Origin: Enoplosus armatus
Taxonomy: Eukaryota; Chordata; Actinopteri; Centrarchiformes; Enoplosidae
DNA: 64,000 nt
Direction: 5' to 3'
Assembly (NCBI RefSeq): GCF_043641665.1
Contig: NC_092182.1
Coordinates: forward strand, 20,335,241 to 20,399,240
The number at the start of each line of letters is the position of its first letter. The first letter of the stretch is position 1. The position numbers and the translations under genes were made by a program. The notes under the pieces are model-generated. The model was not told the DNA's origin and ran no database searches. It was given only the letters and a program-made list of their open reading frames with translations. Of the stretch, positions 1 through 11,490 are shown in pieces.

Positions 1-85
1 GTTCAGCAGCAGTTCTTCTTCTTGTTCTTCACTATAATTCAGAGGAATTGGTCCACAGACCAAATGTTTATTGTGGATATTTTTT

Positions 86-430
86 TCTAGGGATGGCAAT
101 GTCAGTTGGTCCACCACTTTTGAGCAGAGAGGGTGAATCCTACTGGCTTTGGTGATCCTCTGACTTTTCCTCAAGCACCACCAGCAGGTTAAAAGTTTTC
201 ACTTATCCAGTGAAATATCTCAACATTTACAAGATGGATTGGCGCAAAATTTGGTACAGACATCCATGGTGCCCAGACGATGTATCCTAAACACTTTGGC
301 GATTCCCTGATTTTTCCTCTAGCGCCACCATGAGGTTGACATTTGCGTCTTTGAGTGAAATGTCTCTAAAACTATTGGAGAAACTATTGCCATGGGGTAA
401 ATGGGTCACGCACACTCTGAGAGGAGCTCT
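86..430 (+). repeat. Interspersed fish repeat (family A), tandem partial copy
   Basis: Two related units of about 150 bp follow one another. Each has a TTGGTGAT/TTGGCGAT-type start, a CTGACTTTTCCTC-like stretch, a GCACCACCAGCAGG or GCGCCACCATGAGG stretch, and a TGAAATATCTC/TGAAATGTCTC segment. The same words recur at 3,600, 25,551-25,950 (opposite strand), 29,755 and 31,990. I recognise the sequence as an abundant percomorph repeat but cannot give it a family name. The copy is truncated, with no terminal inverted repeats visible here. Confidence 0.7.
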
Positions 431-3400
431 GACCGTCATTGGCTGATTGATTGGAATGCAGAAGCACCTTGAAAGACCAAAGAATATCTGACCAAAGGTA
501 GCAGGTAATGTGATCTGATATGCAGCTGAAGACACTGACTTACTGTATGTGCTGACCTATTTTTTTGCAAACATGCTTCCAATAGGTTAACAGGTATATA
601 TGTCTGTAGAAGGCCAGTAAGAGAAGGAGTGCAACAAGTGCAGTAGTATTTGACTGGGTCAATGGTTACTATGAAGCACTTTTCTGCGGTGTTTATTATT
701 GGTATTGTTTTCTGTTAGTATTGTCATCAATATGACCCATTCAGCAAAGTCCTACATTGAGATTATGAGAAAGTCTTCAAGTTATCAACTATTAAAAACT
801 TCACATGCAATAATAACAATAAATCAAAGTGATCAAAAATAAATATTACACTATGATTACTCTGCAGTCATTGTGTCACCATGGCTGCCATGGCCCCAAA
901 TCAACTCGTTGATTACATCGTTGGCACACTCTGGTACACTTTGACCTCTCCACTGACCTGAGCCTCAGAGGTAAATTTGTCAAAGTTTTGACCCCCAGAT
1001 ACAGTGTACCCCCATGGCCCCATCAACTCATTGCCCTGCCTGTTATCTTATCATTATAAACAGAAGCTCTGGATGGATGTCATCACGCACCGATGTCCTG
1101 TCAACCTGCCTGCTGGTGAGCATTCAAAGGAGGCCGTGCAAAGCAGAACATAGATAGGTTTGCACAACAAAATTCACACAGAGCGTCCGGCGTACAAACA
1201 CGTCTCAAATTACCTCATTTGAGCTTCATGGTGGTTAGTGAACAAAGAAACCATCCTTCAGCTGGCCCTTATTGCCAAAACAATTGATCTACAAGAACTA
1301 TTTGTTCTGTAACTGAGTCTAAATCTCAACAGAAAGCGAATTTCACTGTAAATTGATTTGTATGTTCAATATATTTATTCAACTGACCAGTGGTTTCCAA
1401 ACTTGTTTCTCTTCTTTTATTTATATACTACTAATTTGTAGCCTGGGAACCCATTCAGACAAATCTTCCATCCATTTAGCTAACATGTGGCGGGTTTAAG
1501 TGCCGTTGAGGCATTTCCGCAAAACAACCATTGTGTCAGTATTCAACAAACTGGACGGTAGTTCACGTTACTTACAAATGGTAAGCGTTGGCTTCTAAAT
1601 CATGACATGTATTATGTTGAACTACAAGCATTTACATTTCTTCAAAAATATGTTTGCTAAATTAGCAATATAGAAACATAATTTCTAAGAAAAAAAATCA
1701 CCAGAACCCTAAGAAACACTTAAGTATTTCAGTCACTTCCCACCATTAGTTTGGCATTTCCTAGTAAATATTTTAATGGTAATTTATACTACAAGTCATA
1801 AAAACAAGCTGTAGAGAGTCAAAAGAATGAAAAAGAAGACTGCAAGGTGGAAAAGGGACTAAAGAGCCAATGAGCCGTTTGCAATAAGGCGGCCTGTTGA
1901 AGCCTAGGTTGGCTAATCATGTGTCATAGAGGACTGAAGCACTTCATGAGTGGATCTAGATAGCCATGCAGGACCTTGATGCGTATTATATGGTCCTGGA
2001 TCAGGGCTAACTTCATCCTTTGTTGTTGTTTTTGGGGTATTTGATTTGTGATTCTAATATGTGCAAGTTAATAATTATTTGCTGCGAAGATGGTGTATCA
2101 TAGCTTGCTGCTGTATATCAGATTCTTCTTGGTTTTGATGAATCTCACTTTACTAGATATGATCCCAACAGCTGCTTAATGTTCAGTATTTTGTTGGTGA
2201 ATGGCCACATGGTGGCTGATGCCTGGCCCACACAAAATACTGTAGGTCGCACATAACTGCTGGCACTAGGGCAGGGGATTGTTTGAAAAATATCATTCAA
2301 TAATCATTCAGTGCCAACTGAACCATCTCAATGACAAGTAAGCAAAATCCATTCACTTATGTGGCTGAAAGCTCAGGAATCTTGTGATACTTGACAGCTG
2401 TCAATACTTAATTGATTTTGGTCAGTACTCAAAAAGTATTGAAGTTCAAGTCTGTAGAAGTCTGTTCCCCAAATCGAATGGCGTTTCCCTTAGCGCTGCC
2501 CTCCCCAGTTGGGTTTAAGTCTTATGTTTAGGCGTCACAGAGATAACTGATGGGGGTTAAATTAAGGTAAGGGGAAACACAAATCAACTTTGACACAACC
2601 AGCACTGTATCTAATGGTGTTTTGGGGTTGAATAGTTCACTGTACTATCGTCACTCCCCAATCTCTTCTTGGTGTATGTTTATGGGGAGAGACAACGCAA
2701 TAACTTCTCTGTACATTGTTCGTACAAATATGTTTGTTCCACATGAGTTGGCTGACTGAACTGATGGGAACCGTCTCCGCTCCACCGTCTGCTCACCCAC
2801 AGAGTAGCAATAATAGAGTAGTAATAACTTTGGTTATCGTTCTTTGATTAGAGTGTGTTAAGAGATGAAACGGTGTAGGATGAGAGCAGGACACCTCCCT
2901 GTTGAAGGATGGTGTTGTTTACTACAGAGTGATGGACAGTTGCGCTCTCATTTAACATCTGTTACAATAATAGCACTGGGTTGCAGAGAAAAGCCCTTAG
3001 GCACACTTCCAGGAAAAGTTGTTGGTCCATTTTTGCATGACATGTGGCGCGTGTTACCTCTCATTCATAAAGAGAGAGTGAGCAAACAGTGGAGCCATAA
3101 ACTGAGGCTTTTCAGGAACAGGCAAAGAGATGTGAACACACCCTGCCACTCACCGGGTGAAAAACATTCCTGAGCGTACAGTAACAATATCAGGTTTCAT
3201 TGGGAAAAGAACCACATTGCTCAATGACGTAGTAAAGACAAGGTGAGGAACTCGGACATGGGGATGAAAACCATCAAAACAAGCATGTTGAGACACTGCC
3301 ATAACTACTTTTACTGCTGTAGAAATGAGTTGCGCAAGGCATGTTTTGATCACTCTTCATGTATATTTACTGCGCTTATTAGGGCAAATGAGGAGGAGAC

Positions 3401-3600
3401 ACAGATGGAGACAAAGACAAAGGCATACTGTTTATTTGCGTTTCTGTCTGCTCAAAACACCTAGAAAGCAATTTTATAAACTGAAGCTGAGGCTGAGATT
3501 GAGTTTCTCAACTTTCACTTTGAGAGGCCTATGACTGATTCCTACCATGACAGTTACAACTGCTTGTAAGAATACATAAAGTTCTTTACTGTTAAATATT
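431..3600. other. Gene-free stretch
   Basis: I see no exon, RNA gene or complete mobile element here. The open frames are short (102 codons or fewer), lack recognisable domains and do not join through plausible splice sites. The sequence is A+T-rich and unremarkable, and probably includes old repeats I cannot name. Confidence 0.5.
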
Positions 3601-3601
3601 T

Positions 3602-4385
3602 GTAGCCATCAGCAGCAGGTGTGTTGCATCTGCATTTCCAGATGTTGCCTAGGGCGCCACCCTGGTAGTTACACTTTTTTAAGTCATGGTAGTGGCGTGG
3701 CTCTATGGAGGGCAATTCTGGTCTGTTGGTCGAAATATCTCAATCACTACTGGATGGATTGCCATGAAATTTTGTACAGACATTCATGGTGTCCAGAGGA
3801 TGAATGATATTTACTTTTGTGTCACCAGCACACAGAATTACCACTAAACCCAAAGTACAGCTGAGGCTTATGGGAATGTTTGGTGTATATTTGGTCATAA
3901 ATCAATGTAAAAATATTCTCATTTATTCAGAGGTGATAAGAACAGGAAAGTATTGATCTTGATTGACAGTTGATACAGTGGCTTCGTATTCAGACCCCTT
4001 CACTTTGCACACTGTTATTTGATAAAACATTTATCAAGTGTACTCAAAATTGAGCTCAGATGCATCCTGTTTATTACTAAAACTTGATTTACTTTTTAAT
4101 AAATTAGTAGAATTGGTCATATTAACTTTTTTCTTTATATTTGTTTATGACCAATTACCAGCAAAACTAATGACATTCCCATCAGGCTCAGCTGTACTTT
4201 GGATTTAGTGCTAGTTAGCAGATGTTATCATGATAATAAACTAAACTATGATTATGAACATGGTAAACATTAAACCTGCTAAACATCAGCATGTTAGCAT
4301 TGTCACTGTGAGCATGTTGGCATGCTGACTTTAGCATCTACCTCAAAGCACTGTTGTACAGCCTTACAAAGATGCTAGCAGAAAT
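3602..4385. repeat. Family A repeat interrupted by a Tc1-like remnant, with inverted arms
   Basis: The left part (3,602-3,800) matches family A, including a GACATTCATGGTGTCCAGAG segment. The right part (4,143-4,385) is a region rich in AGCATGTTAGCATTG-type words and ends in GATGCTAGCAG. The arms at about 3,848-3,904 and 4,143-4,202 are imperfect reverse complements: CAAAGTACAGCTGAGGCTTA on the left faces CAGGCTCAGCTGTACTTTGG on the right. They flank a Tc1/mariner-like piece. This is either a nested insertion into a family A element or a composite foldback unit. Confidence 0.6.
3905..4142 (+). mobile_element. Degenerate Tc1/mariner-like transposon end
   Basis: It contains the GTATTCAGACCCCTTCACTT-type sequence and the ATTGAGCTCAGATGCATCCTG segment that I recognise from terminal regions of fish Tc1 elements. 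It also has an AGAGGTGATAAGAACAGGAA stretch whose reverse complement recurs at 10,440-10,490. No transposase frame remains. It is a non-autonomous fragment. Confidence 0.55.
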
Positions 4386-4604
4386 TTTGTTTAACTCATC
4401 TGTAGAGTACAATAACATGTGACAGTGATATTGGAAGGTTTCATGTATTACTACTTTGATTTTCTTTTATCTGGAGGTGATCAGTGTGGCCTGGAGTGTT
4501 TCAGTCATAGAGCTGGTGTGTCTGTAGCTGTTTGTAACGTAACTTGTTCATATTTAAACACTGTTGCACTAGTGATTGCTTTTCCTAAAGTTATCTAACT
4601 CTCT

Positions 4605-4885
4605 CAAAGGAATAGTTTGACATTTTGGGGGAAAATTTTGCTTTCTTGTGGAGAGATAGATGAGAAAATCATTACCACTCTCATGTCTGCACAGTGAACA
4701 TGAAGCTACAGCCAGCAGCCCGTTAGCTTAGCTTAGCATTAAGACTGTAAACAGGGGGAAACAGCTAGCCTGGCCCCGTCCAAAGGTCTCATCTAACCTC
4801 AGCAAATCTTTCCCATGTCAAACTTTTCCTAAAGAATAGAAAAGTAGCTAAAAGTGAGCATCAAATTATTTATAAGAACTACATT
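4605..4885 (+). repeat. Interspersed fish repeat (family B)
   Basis: The stretch begins near AGGAATAGTTTGACATTTTG and runs through ATGAAGCTACAGCCAGCAGC, GTTAGCTTAGCTTAGCATTA and ACAGGGGGAAACAGCTAGCC. I recognise these words from a very common percomorph repeat. The AGTAGTTCAACATTTTGGGA start recurs at 13,780. No coding capacity. Confidence 0.7.
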
Positions 4886-5452
4886 TGAGTGCACACATAC
4901 ACATGCTTATGTAGAAGAACCACACATGCACGTTTTAACATGGGTGCTGGTGATCTGTGCGTGACTACGTGTGCGATTCTGCACCATTCCCAGACCTCCT
5001 CCTCTTGTTTTTTCCATGTCCCTGTTTTTCTATCATCTTCACTCGTGTTTACAAAGTCTGATGTGGTTTCAACCAGCTCATCACTCATGCTGGTTGTTAC
5101 AACATCTGTCTGGCTTTGGTGCCAGGGTGCAGGCCGTGCCGACGCTGTGTGTTGATGTCGCCGAGAAACGGAGCCCCGAGGTCATCCAGCCTGATCAAAA
5201 GAGGGTTTTAAAATGCTGTTTAGTACGCCTTGGCAGGGCTAACCCGGTTGTTTTGGAAAGCACGGCAGTATATTAACTTGTGTTTTTTACATGTGTGTGT
5301 GTGAGCCTGTGTGTGCTCAAGGTAAGGAGGGCATGGAGACTCTGCTCTGTTATGAGCTGTGCAACTGAGGTGAGATATTCGTTGGAAAGGAGCCAACTTG
5401 TTGAGTTCAGAGGGGTCCTTGTGTACCCTGCTCTGAACTCTTACAACCTCAG

Positions 5453-5491
<39 letters not shown>
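5453..5491 (+). repeat. (TA)n(TG)n microsatellite
   Basis: A short TA run followed by about 14 TG units. It lies 110 bp from an opposite-phase (CA)n tract at 5,602-5,656, so the two could pair as an imperfect inverted repeat. Confidence 0.95.
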
Positions 5492-5493
<2 letters not shown>

Positions 5494-5601
5494 GGGGTGA
5501 AAGGGGTGGTGGTGGTAAGTAAATGAGTGAATGAGCTAAAAAACATGCACCGGTCGACCTCGCCTGTGCCAACAGGGTGGAAAGTGATCCCCACCCCCCC
5601 A

Positions 5602-5620
5602 ACACACACATATATACACA

Positions 5621-5656
<36 letters not shown>
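5602..5656 (+). repeat. (CA)n microsatellite, compound
   Basis: An interrupted CA tract with an internal TATATA break. It is near-complementary to the (TG)n tract at 5,463-5,491. Confidence 0.95.
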
Positions 5657-5657
<1 letters not shown>

Positions 5658-5659
5658 GT

Positions 5660-6780
5660 CAGAGTTATCATGTTTCCTTTAGATGTTCATACAGGCAGCA
5701 GCTATTTATCTGTCTGTTACACGGTCAGGCAGCATACCTGTAAAACATACTTGTATTTTCTTTCATTATGGCTTATATTAAAGGCAAATAACCCCCAAAT
5801 CATACCAACACCCACCTCCAAATAAGCCAACATTGTCACAGTAACACAGTAAACATACTAGCTTAGGTCATACAATACTTTAAGCCAATAAAACATGATT
5901 AAAGGGGTACATATGTACATAAGTCAAAATTATGTTTCTGTTTTTTTACAACTTTTCTCTAACTTTTGTTTCTTTTTTTGTGAAATTCAGAATATTTTCA
6001 CATCTTCAAGCCTTTAAAAATCCTTCAAATGAAACAATCTGAGGAGGAAAAATGATTCTTAGGTTGAACTGCCTATAACATCCATATTAAGACGCTAACC
6101 TGTGATGAGGGGTCAAAAGTCAAAAAGTTGGGAACCAGGTCCTTCAGGTTTCTGTGATTCTTTAGTCTTTAAGGATCTGCAGAAGTCAAGGGTTCACAGA
6201 AGAACTGAAATGGGTCTTTAAATTATTTTGCAGCAACTGGTGGATTACATTAAGGAACAAAGGCTGTGATCCAAATGGCTCTTTATTCCCTCATTAAAAT
6301 CGGTCTATAAACAGGGATTTGCTTTAGTGCTATAACTGGCGGTAAATCACACGGAATAATGGCTTCGTTTGGATGCTTACCATCAATTTGCACCTGTGTT
6401 CACAACATGAACTACAGAATATTTTTTAATTTTTTAATTTTGCCCTTTTTATTTGTGTTTTTCCCCTCCCAAAGCCTCGAAAAGAGTTCTTCTTTACAGG
6501 CTATTTTGCCCTTTTTCTGTTGGGAAACAGAAAACATTTCACAACTTCTCTGCGTGATAAGAACAGACTCTCATTTAATTGAAAACTGATGGTTTGCTAT
6601 ATATTACAGAGCATAGTGGGCATTAAGTAATGCCCTCAAACCTACTCACACTTCCATCACACAATTTAAACACCAAGAAAATTTGTTTCATATCATTATT
6701 ATCATATCATTAATAAAGTGTCTACTGATCCATTTTAAACCAAAACACTGAAGACTTTGATGTTAACATCGTGCTCAACA
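5660..6780. other. Gene-free stretch
   Basis: A+T-rich sequence with no open frame of interest. A 76-codon frame at 6,359-6,589 has no domain, no splice context and low-complexity hydrophobic content, so I do not call it a gene. Confidence 0.5.
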
Positions 6781-6784
6781 GTTC

Positions 6785-6950
6785 GTTCTTGACCTCGTAA
6801 AAAGCAGTTGACAAAACAATCTCAACTCAAGGTTCACTTACTTGCTTGTTCTCGAGTTTTAACCACATCACACGGTCCTCATCAGCAGATTGAGTTTCCT
6901 CAGTTGTTTCTAAGACTTGTTTGTGTTTCCAGAGTTTTCCTTTGTTCTTC
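6785..6950 (+). repeat. Interspersed repeat (family C) copy 1
   Basis: It shares ACAAAACAATCTCAACTCAA and the CAGATTGAGTTTCCTCAGTT-type block with the copy at 9,430-9,665. The two copies are about 2.6 kb apart in the same orientation. Noncoding; family name unknown. Confidence 0.6.
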
Positions 6951-6994
6951 TGTCAGACAAAAAATTTATTTGCACTGTAAATAATAGCTTTAGT

Positions 6995-7110
6995 CCATAA
7001 TTAATTTTACCTTTATTTAACCAGGAAGTCTCCTGAGATACACTTTTTTTTACAGTGAGATCTAGCCAAAGTAGCAGCATAGAAAAGTACAGTAAAAACA
7101 CAAACAATTA
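6995..7110 (+). repeat. LINE/SINE-like 3' region
   Basis: The TTTACCTTTATTTAACCAGG word followed by a TGAGATACACTTTTT and ACAGTGAGATC stretch is a recurrent vertebrate and fish retroposon-derived motif. No open frame. The family is not assigned. Confidence 0.5.
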
Positions 7111-7540
7111 AACACCATTCATATATAAGACAGTAAAAAAGGACCTGAGAAGCAATCTTGCATGTCCTTTTTTCCGATTAGGATGTGTGTCGATGTGTGT
7201 TTTCAAAACAGGAATAATAATAATGATAAACTTTGTTTGTATAGCGAAACTGTATGAAACACACTGAAACACAAATAAACAAATCAAAAGGTGACAATGA
7301 CAAACATTACAAACGATAATAAGATTTTAAATGACTTAAAAATAAAACGTTCAGTAAGATGCAGACTACTTGAAAGCAAGACTAAAAAGGTGAGACTTAA
7401 GATGTTTCAGAAGTTGCATGTCATTTATGTGCAGAGCTGCTCCACAGTTTCGGTCCATAATAAGAAAAAGCTGTGCTAAACCATTCAGAGCCTCGTAAAC
7501 TAGCAATAGATTTATGGTGGAATTCTTCTTCTCTGTAAAT

Positions 7541-7645
7541 AATATTATAAGGAGTACGGTCTAGATCTGCTCTATATGAAAAGTGCCCTGAGATAACTTC
7601 TGTTATGATTTGGCGCCATATAAATAAAATTGAACTGAACTGAAT
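7541..7645 (+). repeat. Non-LTR retroposon 3' tail
   Basis: The run GGTCTAGATCTGCTCTATAT, AAGTGCCCTGAGATAACTTC and TGGCGCCATATAAATAAAAT ends in a short TGAACTGAACTGAAT-type repeat. This is the common fish retroposon 3' end with a short tandem tail. Confidence 0.65.
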
Positions 7646-8244
7646 TTAAAATCAATTCTAAAAAGAGACACAAAGCAAACACAAAGATGGAATGGGTGAT
7701 CTCTTTTAAATGTTGTTGTTAGAGTAAATGTTGATGTATGTAAAACAAGGGCTGCGTGAGAGCACGAGCCTGGCGTCGACTTTATTGATGAGTGGTGGAA
7801 AGGGGCTGTGGATTGGACCCATACAAGCTCTTCTTATGCCCCGCTTGGACTCAAACAGTTCAAGGTCCTAAATAGGGTTCACTTCTCTAAAGCTCGGCTA
7901 TCTGAAATATATCCAGATGTAGAGGACAGGTGTGACAGATGTTGTGCTTCTTTATGCGACTTACTAATGTTTTCTTTGTGCTCAACGTTATAGAATATGT
8001 ATGAGTATTTTGAGATCATGTCCAAAATATTAAAGACTAAAATGAAGAACTGTCCTCTTACTGGAATATTTGGTGTCCTCGTAGACTGGAACCCTTTCAC
8101 TTCCACAGTTAGACAGTTTTAGCTTCCACAACTTTGGGGCCCTGAGCAGCTCTCAAAGGCTTTAGGATGTCCTGTTTCTTCTAAAACTCTTTTGTATTAT
8201 TAATCTGAATTTGCAAAGTATCAAGTTATCAAATACATGTGGAG

Positions 8245-8325
8245 TAAACCTCAATACCTCAAAATTAATTGTACTTAAGTGCAGTACTTGAGAAGATGTA
8301 CTTTCCACCACTGCTAAAGGTCTTA
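8245..8325 (-). repeat. Family D repeat fragment
   Basis: ACTTAAGTGCAGTACTTGAG followed by TGTACTTTCCACCACTG is the reverse complement of the GTGGTGGAAGAAGTATTCAG-type family seen at 14.8, 15.3, 16.5, 18.4 and 20.9 kb. Confidence 0.6.
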
Positions 8326-8417
8326 ACCCCGTCCCAGTTTTCTATCTCAGTTTTCTTTCTTTTCTTTTCGTTCAGACTTTGTTTCTGTTTTTCCTTGTTT
8401 CAATCATTTATCATTAT

Positions 8418-8419
<2 letters not shown>

Positions 8420-8456
<37 letters not shown>
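8420..8456 (+). repeat. (TG)n microsatellite
   Basis: About 18 uninterrupted TG units. First of three TG tracts inside 450 bp. Confidence 0.97.
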
Positions 8457-8459
<3 letters not shown>

Positions 8460-8632
8460 CGTAAGACGGTTAACATTGTTCCAGTTCTTATGAGGATGTG
8501 CTATTGTTTTTTAAAACAGTAACAGTATGTCCAGGAATATGGTGATATGATCGGATCTCGGTGATGACTGTTAAACCTGTATTCCTCAATAAAGAAATGA
8601 AAACAATGTATGATGTATAAACTACCTGTGTA

Positions 8633-8633
<1 letters not shown>

Positions 8634-8666
<33 letters not shown>
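8634..8666 (+). repeat. (TG)n microsatellite
   Basis: About 16 GT/TG units. Second of three close TG tracts. Confidence 0.97.
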
Positions 8667-8668
<2 letters not shown>

Positions 8669-8807
8669 AGGCTCTCTCTGCGTCCATGTCGGATGATTTT
8701 TGGGGGGCATCGGGGCCACAGAGTGACTGACCTCTCCACAGATGTTATTACACATCGATGACGCCGTCCATCTGATCATTAACCCCTCACTGCGTAATCA
8801 CACCAAC

Positions 8808-8810
<3 letters not shown>

Positions 8811-8862
<52 letters not shown>
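8811..8862 (+). repeat. (TG)n microsatellite
   Basis: About 24 TG units with a single late interruption. Third and longest tract of the cluster. Confidence 0.97.
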
Positions 8863-8863
<1 letters not shown>

Positions 8864-9429
8864 CTCCATCTCTTTCCAAACTCTGTTTTTGCTACTGTAT
8901 TTCATTTAACCGTATTGATTTCTCCCTGAACCACCTCCTCAAGGTCTCCCAGCGGAGGACTCTGATCCGCTCTCTGTAGCTGTAAACTTGTTGTGCTCTT
9001 TTTTTAAACTGGGGACTGTTGAAAGTTGAAAAAAACAAGCTGTTAGTAGGAAGGAGGCGTTTCACGTCTCTGTGGCCTAGATTTCTATAATATCCAGAGT
9101 GGTTTAACTGCTGATAAAAGATTCTTGTAAAAGTTGTGGGGTGTAGTTACTCTTGATAATGCATCAGTGACAGTTTATTGGGTGGTAAATATCATTTCAC
9201 CGTAACGGAAGTCATTTTCTCCAAAAGAGCGCTGTAAAACTTTAATTGCCTCTGCTCAGCATTAAGTTAAGCCTCTGTGGGGCCTGATTTAACGTCTGTC
9301 ATTTGTGTTCAGTTATAGTGTGTAGTTGACAGTACGAAACAAAGTGTGTTAAAGAGTTAAAAGTTCAGTTTTTTTTTGTAGACTTGTGGGGTTTGAAGAA
9401 ATTAAAACCAGAAGTTCAGGAATAAGAGA

Positions 9430-9665
9430 GGTTACAGAGAAGAGTTTTCGTTGGCAAAACAATCTCAACTCAACAATCTCACTTTCGACTGTATCTCATG
9501 GTCTTCATCGGTAGATTGAGTTTGCTCAGTTGGCATGGAGCTGTAGATGTTTAAACTTTCCTTTATTCTGGGCAAGGTCATCCATGTTGGCTAAAAGTTA
9601 AGCTGAAAAACAGAACGTTTAAACATCTAAAGATCCACCACAACTGAGCAAAGTGCTTCTGCTGA
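9430..9665 (+). repeat. Family C repeat copy 2 with foldback arms
   Basis: It shares AAAACAATCTCAACTCAA with copy 1. The arm AGATGTTTAAAC near 9,546 meets its perfect inverse GTTTAAACATCT near 9,618. Pairing extends imperfectly outward (GAGTTTGCTCAGTT against AACTGAGCAAAGTGC), which suggests a MITE-like foldback. Noncoding. Confidence 0.55.
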
Positions 9666-9683
9666 AGCTTCGGAGCTTCGGAA

Positions 9684-9840
9684 CTAGGCAAGGCAAGTTT
9701 GTTTGTATAGCACCTTTCAGCCACGAGGCAATTAAAAGTGTTTTACATGAGACACAAAGGCATCAAGACAAGGTATAAAGGAAACCCAAGACAATACAGA
9801 AAGACACATATAAGCAAGTAAGTGGACCTTGAGTTTAAAT
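9684..9840 (+). repeat. Retroposon-like interspersed repeat
   Basis: GGCAAGGCAAGTTTGTTTGT followed by ATAGCACCTTTCAGCCACGAGG and AAAAGTGTTTTACATGAGAC is a familiar fish interspersed repeat start. A weaker relative (TTTGTTTGTATAGCG) lies near 7,233. No coding capacity. Confidence 0.65.
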
Positions 9841-10039
9841 TGTTTTTTTTTGTATTTCTACAATTTTCTACAAGAAATCTGTGAGATTGTATAATTAAAT
9901 ATCACGGAATACAATACATAATTTTCTGTGGTCAGTTGTTTTCTTCTCTGGGAAATTGAGATGAAACTATTGAAATTATTAAATGTATAAATGGAGCACA
10001 TTAAATAAATATGCAGTGGCTTCTGCTGCAGAGTATTCA

Positions 10040-10500
10040 CGAACGCTTTGAACTTTATTGGGTAATTTAATGTGTTACACCGAAATTCAATAGCCTATAA
10101 TGACAAAGGAAAAACATATTATTACATTTTTTTTGAAAATTAATCAAAAATAAGTATCACAAGGATAATCAAACACATTTTTAGAATTTCTTTGCAAATG
10201 TATTACAAATCCAAAATCTTGTCTTTACATGAAAAGTATTCAGATCATTTGTTATTGCACTCCAAATGTTTATTTAGATTATCCCTCATGGTCTCTAGAA
10301 CTTGATTCACGTTTTAATGAATTAGTAAAACACAATTGCCAAACATGTACAATCAAGTTTTTATCAAATCAATAAGACAAAACAGTGTGCAAAGTGAAGG
10401 AATCATATTCAGTTTGAATATATGTCCTGCATGAAAATGAACAGATCAATACTTCCCTGCTCTTATCACCTCTGAACAAATGAGAATTGGTCATATTAAC
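10040..10500 (-). mobile_element. Degenerate Tc1/mariner-like transposon fragment
   Basis: Reading inward there is a GTTACACCGAAATTCAATAG-like stretch, GAAAAGTATTCAGATCATTT, an AACTTGATTCACGTTTTAAT segment and CTTATCACCTCTGAACAAAT. Several of these match the piece at 3,905-4,142 directly or as reverse complement. There is no transposase frame. The orientation is uncertain because fragments of both terminal regions seem present. Confidence 0.45.
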
Positions 10501-10956
10501 TAAACTTACTTTTATATTACCATTACCATAACGCCTTCATGTCTTTTTTTTACTGTGTCTGTCTTCTTTACCAAAAAAAAAAAACTTGCTGAACTGGCCC
10601 TTTTTTCTTTAACTGACTAATTCCTTATCAAGCTTTTAGCTCAGAGGGTCACAGGGTCAGAAAAACATTTTGTTCATGCCGTCCACTTTCGGTAAAAAAA
10701 ACACAAATGGTAAACTAAAAAATGGAGTTTTTTGTATGTCGCCAGCAGCATGTTTATTTGTTTGACCCGAGCTGTGTTCTCTATTAACGGCCAACAGAGG
10801 AAGTCAGGGCCCTGCGGTCTGCTGCCTCCTGGGGAGCACAGAGGAGATGTCCGTCTGTTTGTCATTACAGGGTCAATCTGTCAACATGACCTGATCAAAT
10901 AACTATTACACATTTTGGCAGCTGTGTGCCCGTGTGTCTACTAGTGTGTGTTAGCT

Positions 10957-10983
10957 TGTGTGTGTGTGTGTGTGTGTGTGTGT
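10957..10983 (+). repeat. (TG)n microsatellite
   Basis: About 13 TG units, 100 bp before a second TG tract. Confidence 0.95.
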
Positions 10984-11083
10984 ACCTGCGCATTGTCCTT
11001 CTGTTTTTTGCAATTGGAGGATTTTTGCCAGGGCAACTAATAGCTTGTTGTGAAACCATGTTCCATTTTTTGGACACGTGCAC

Positions 11084-11109
11084 GTGTGTGTGTGTGTGTG
11101 TGTGTGTGC
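11084..11109 (+). repeat. (TG)n microsatellite
   Basis: About 13 GT units ending in a GCGCG break. Confidence 0.95.
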
Positions 11110-11373
11110 GCGTGTCTGTTGTGTAAGGTAATGCATGACATTGACCAAAACAGCAGATTCATACGAACGAGGCTCCTTTTGCTGAAAAACTATTGAATTC
11201 TCGACCCTCTCAATTTGAAGTTTTCCTGATTTGATCCGAAGGAGGCACCTGGAGACTAAGATTTGTTTTCTTGTGTGTTTTTGGTCTCTGCCTGCCTACC
11301 TGATGATGAAACAACTGTGCCCCTGTCTGGTTGGCACCTTGAAGAAGAGACGGTGTAAACCAAGGTGGAGATC

Positions 11374-11490
11374 TGGGGCGTCCTGGTGACCCAGTGGTTC
11401 AGATGCTCACCAAATAACTGCAATGTCCCTGGTTCTAATCCAGCCAGGGACCTTTGGTCAATGTCACATCCCTCACTGGCCAATGAAGGT
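11374..11490 (+). mobile_element. tRNA-derived SINE
   Basis: An A-box-like segment (GTGACCCAGTGGTTCAG) is followed about 40 bp later by a B-box-like segment (GGTTCTAATCC, against the GGTTCGANTCC consensus). Then comes GGGACCTTTGGTCAATGTCA, which resembles the post-tRNA part of a common fish SINE. The head no longer folds as a functional tRNA by eye. The 3' tail is not clear, so the right boundary is approximate. Confidence 0.65.

Noticed and set aside
5220..5671. 133-codon minus-strand frame and overlapping frames
   Set aside because: They run through (TG)n/(CA)n tracts, giving His-Thr and Cys-Val repeats. No gene signal.
11374..11490. A functional tRNA gene
   Set aside because: A-box and B-box-like segments are present, but the sequence does not fold as a tRNA and continues into a SINE body.
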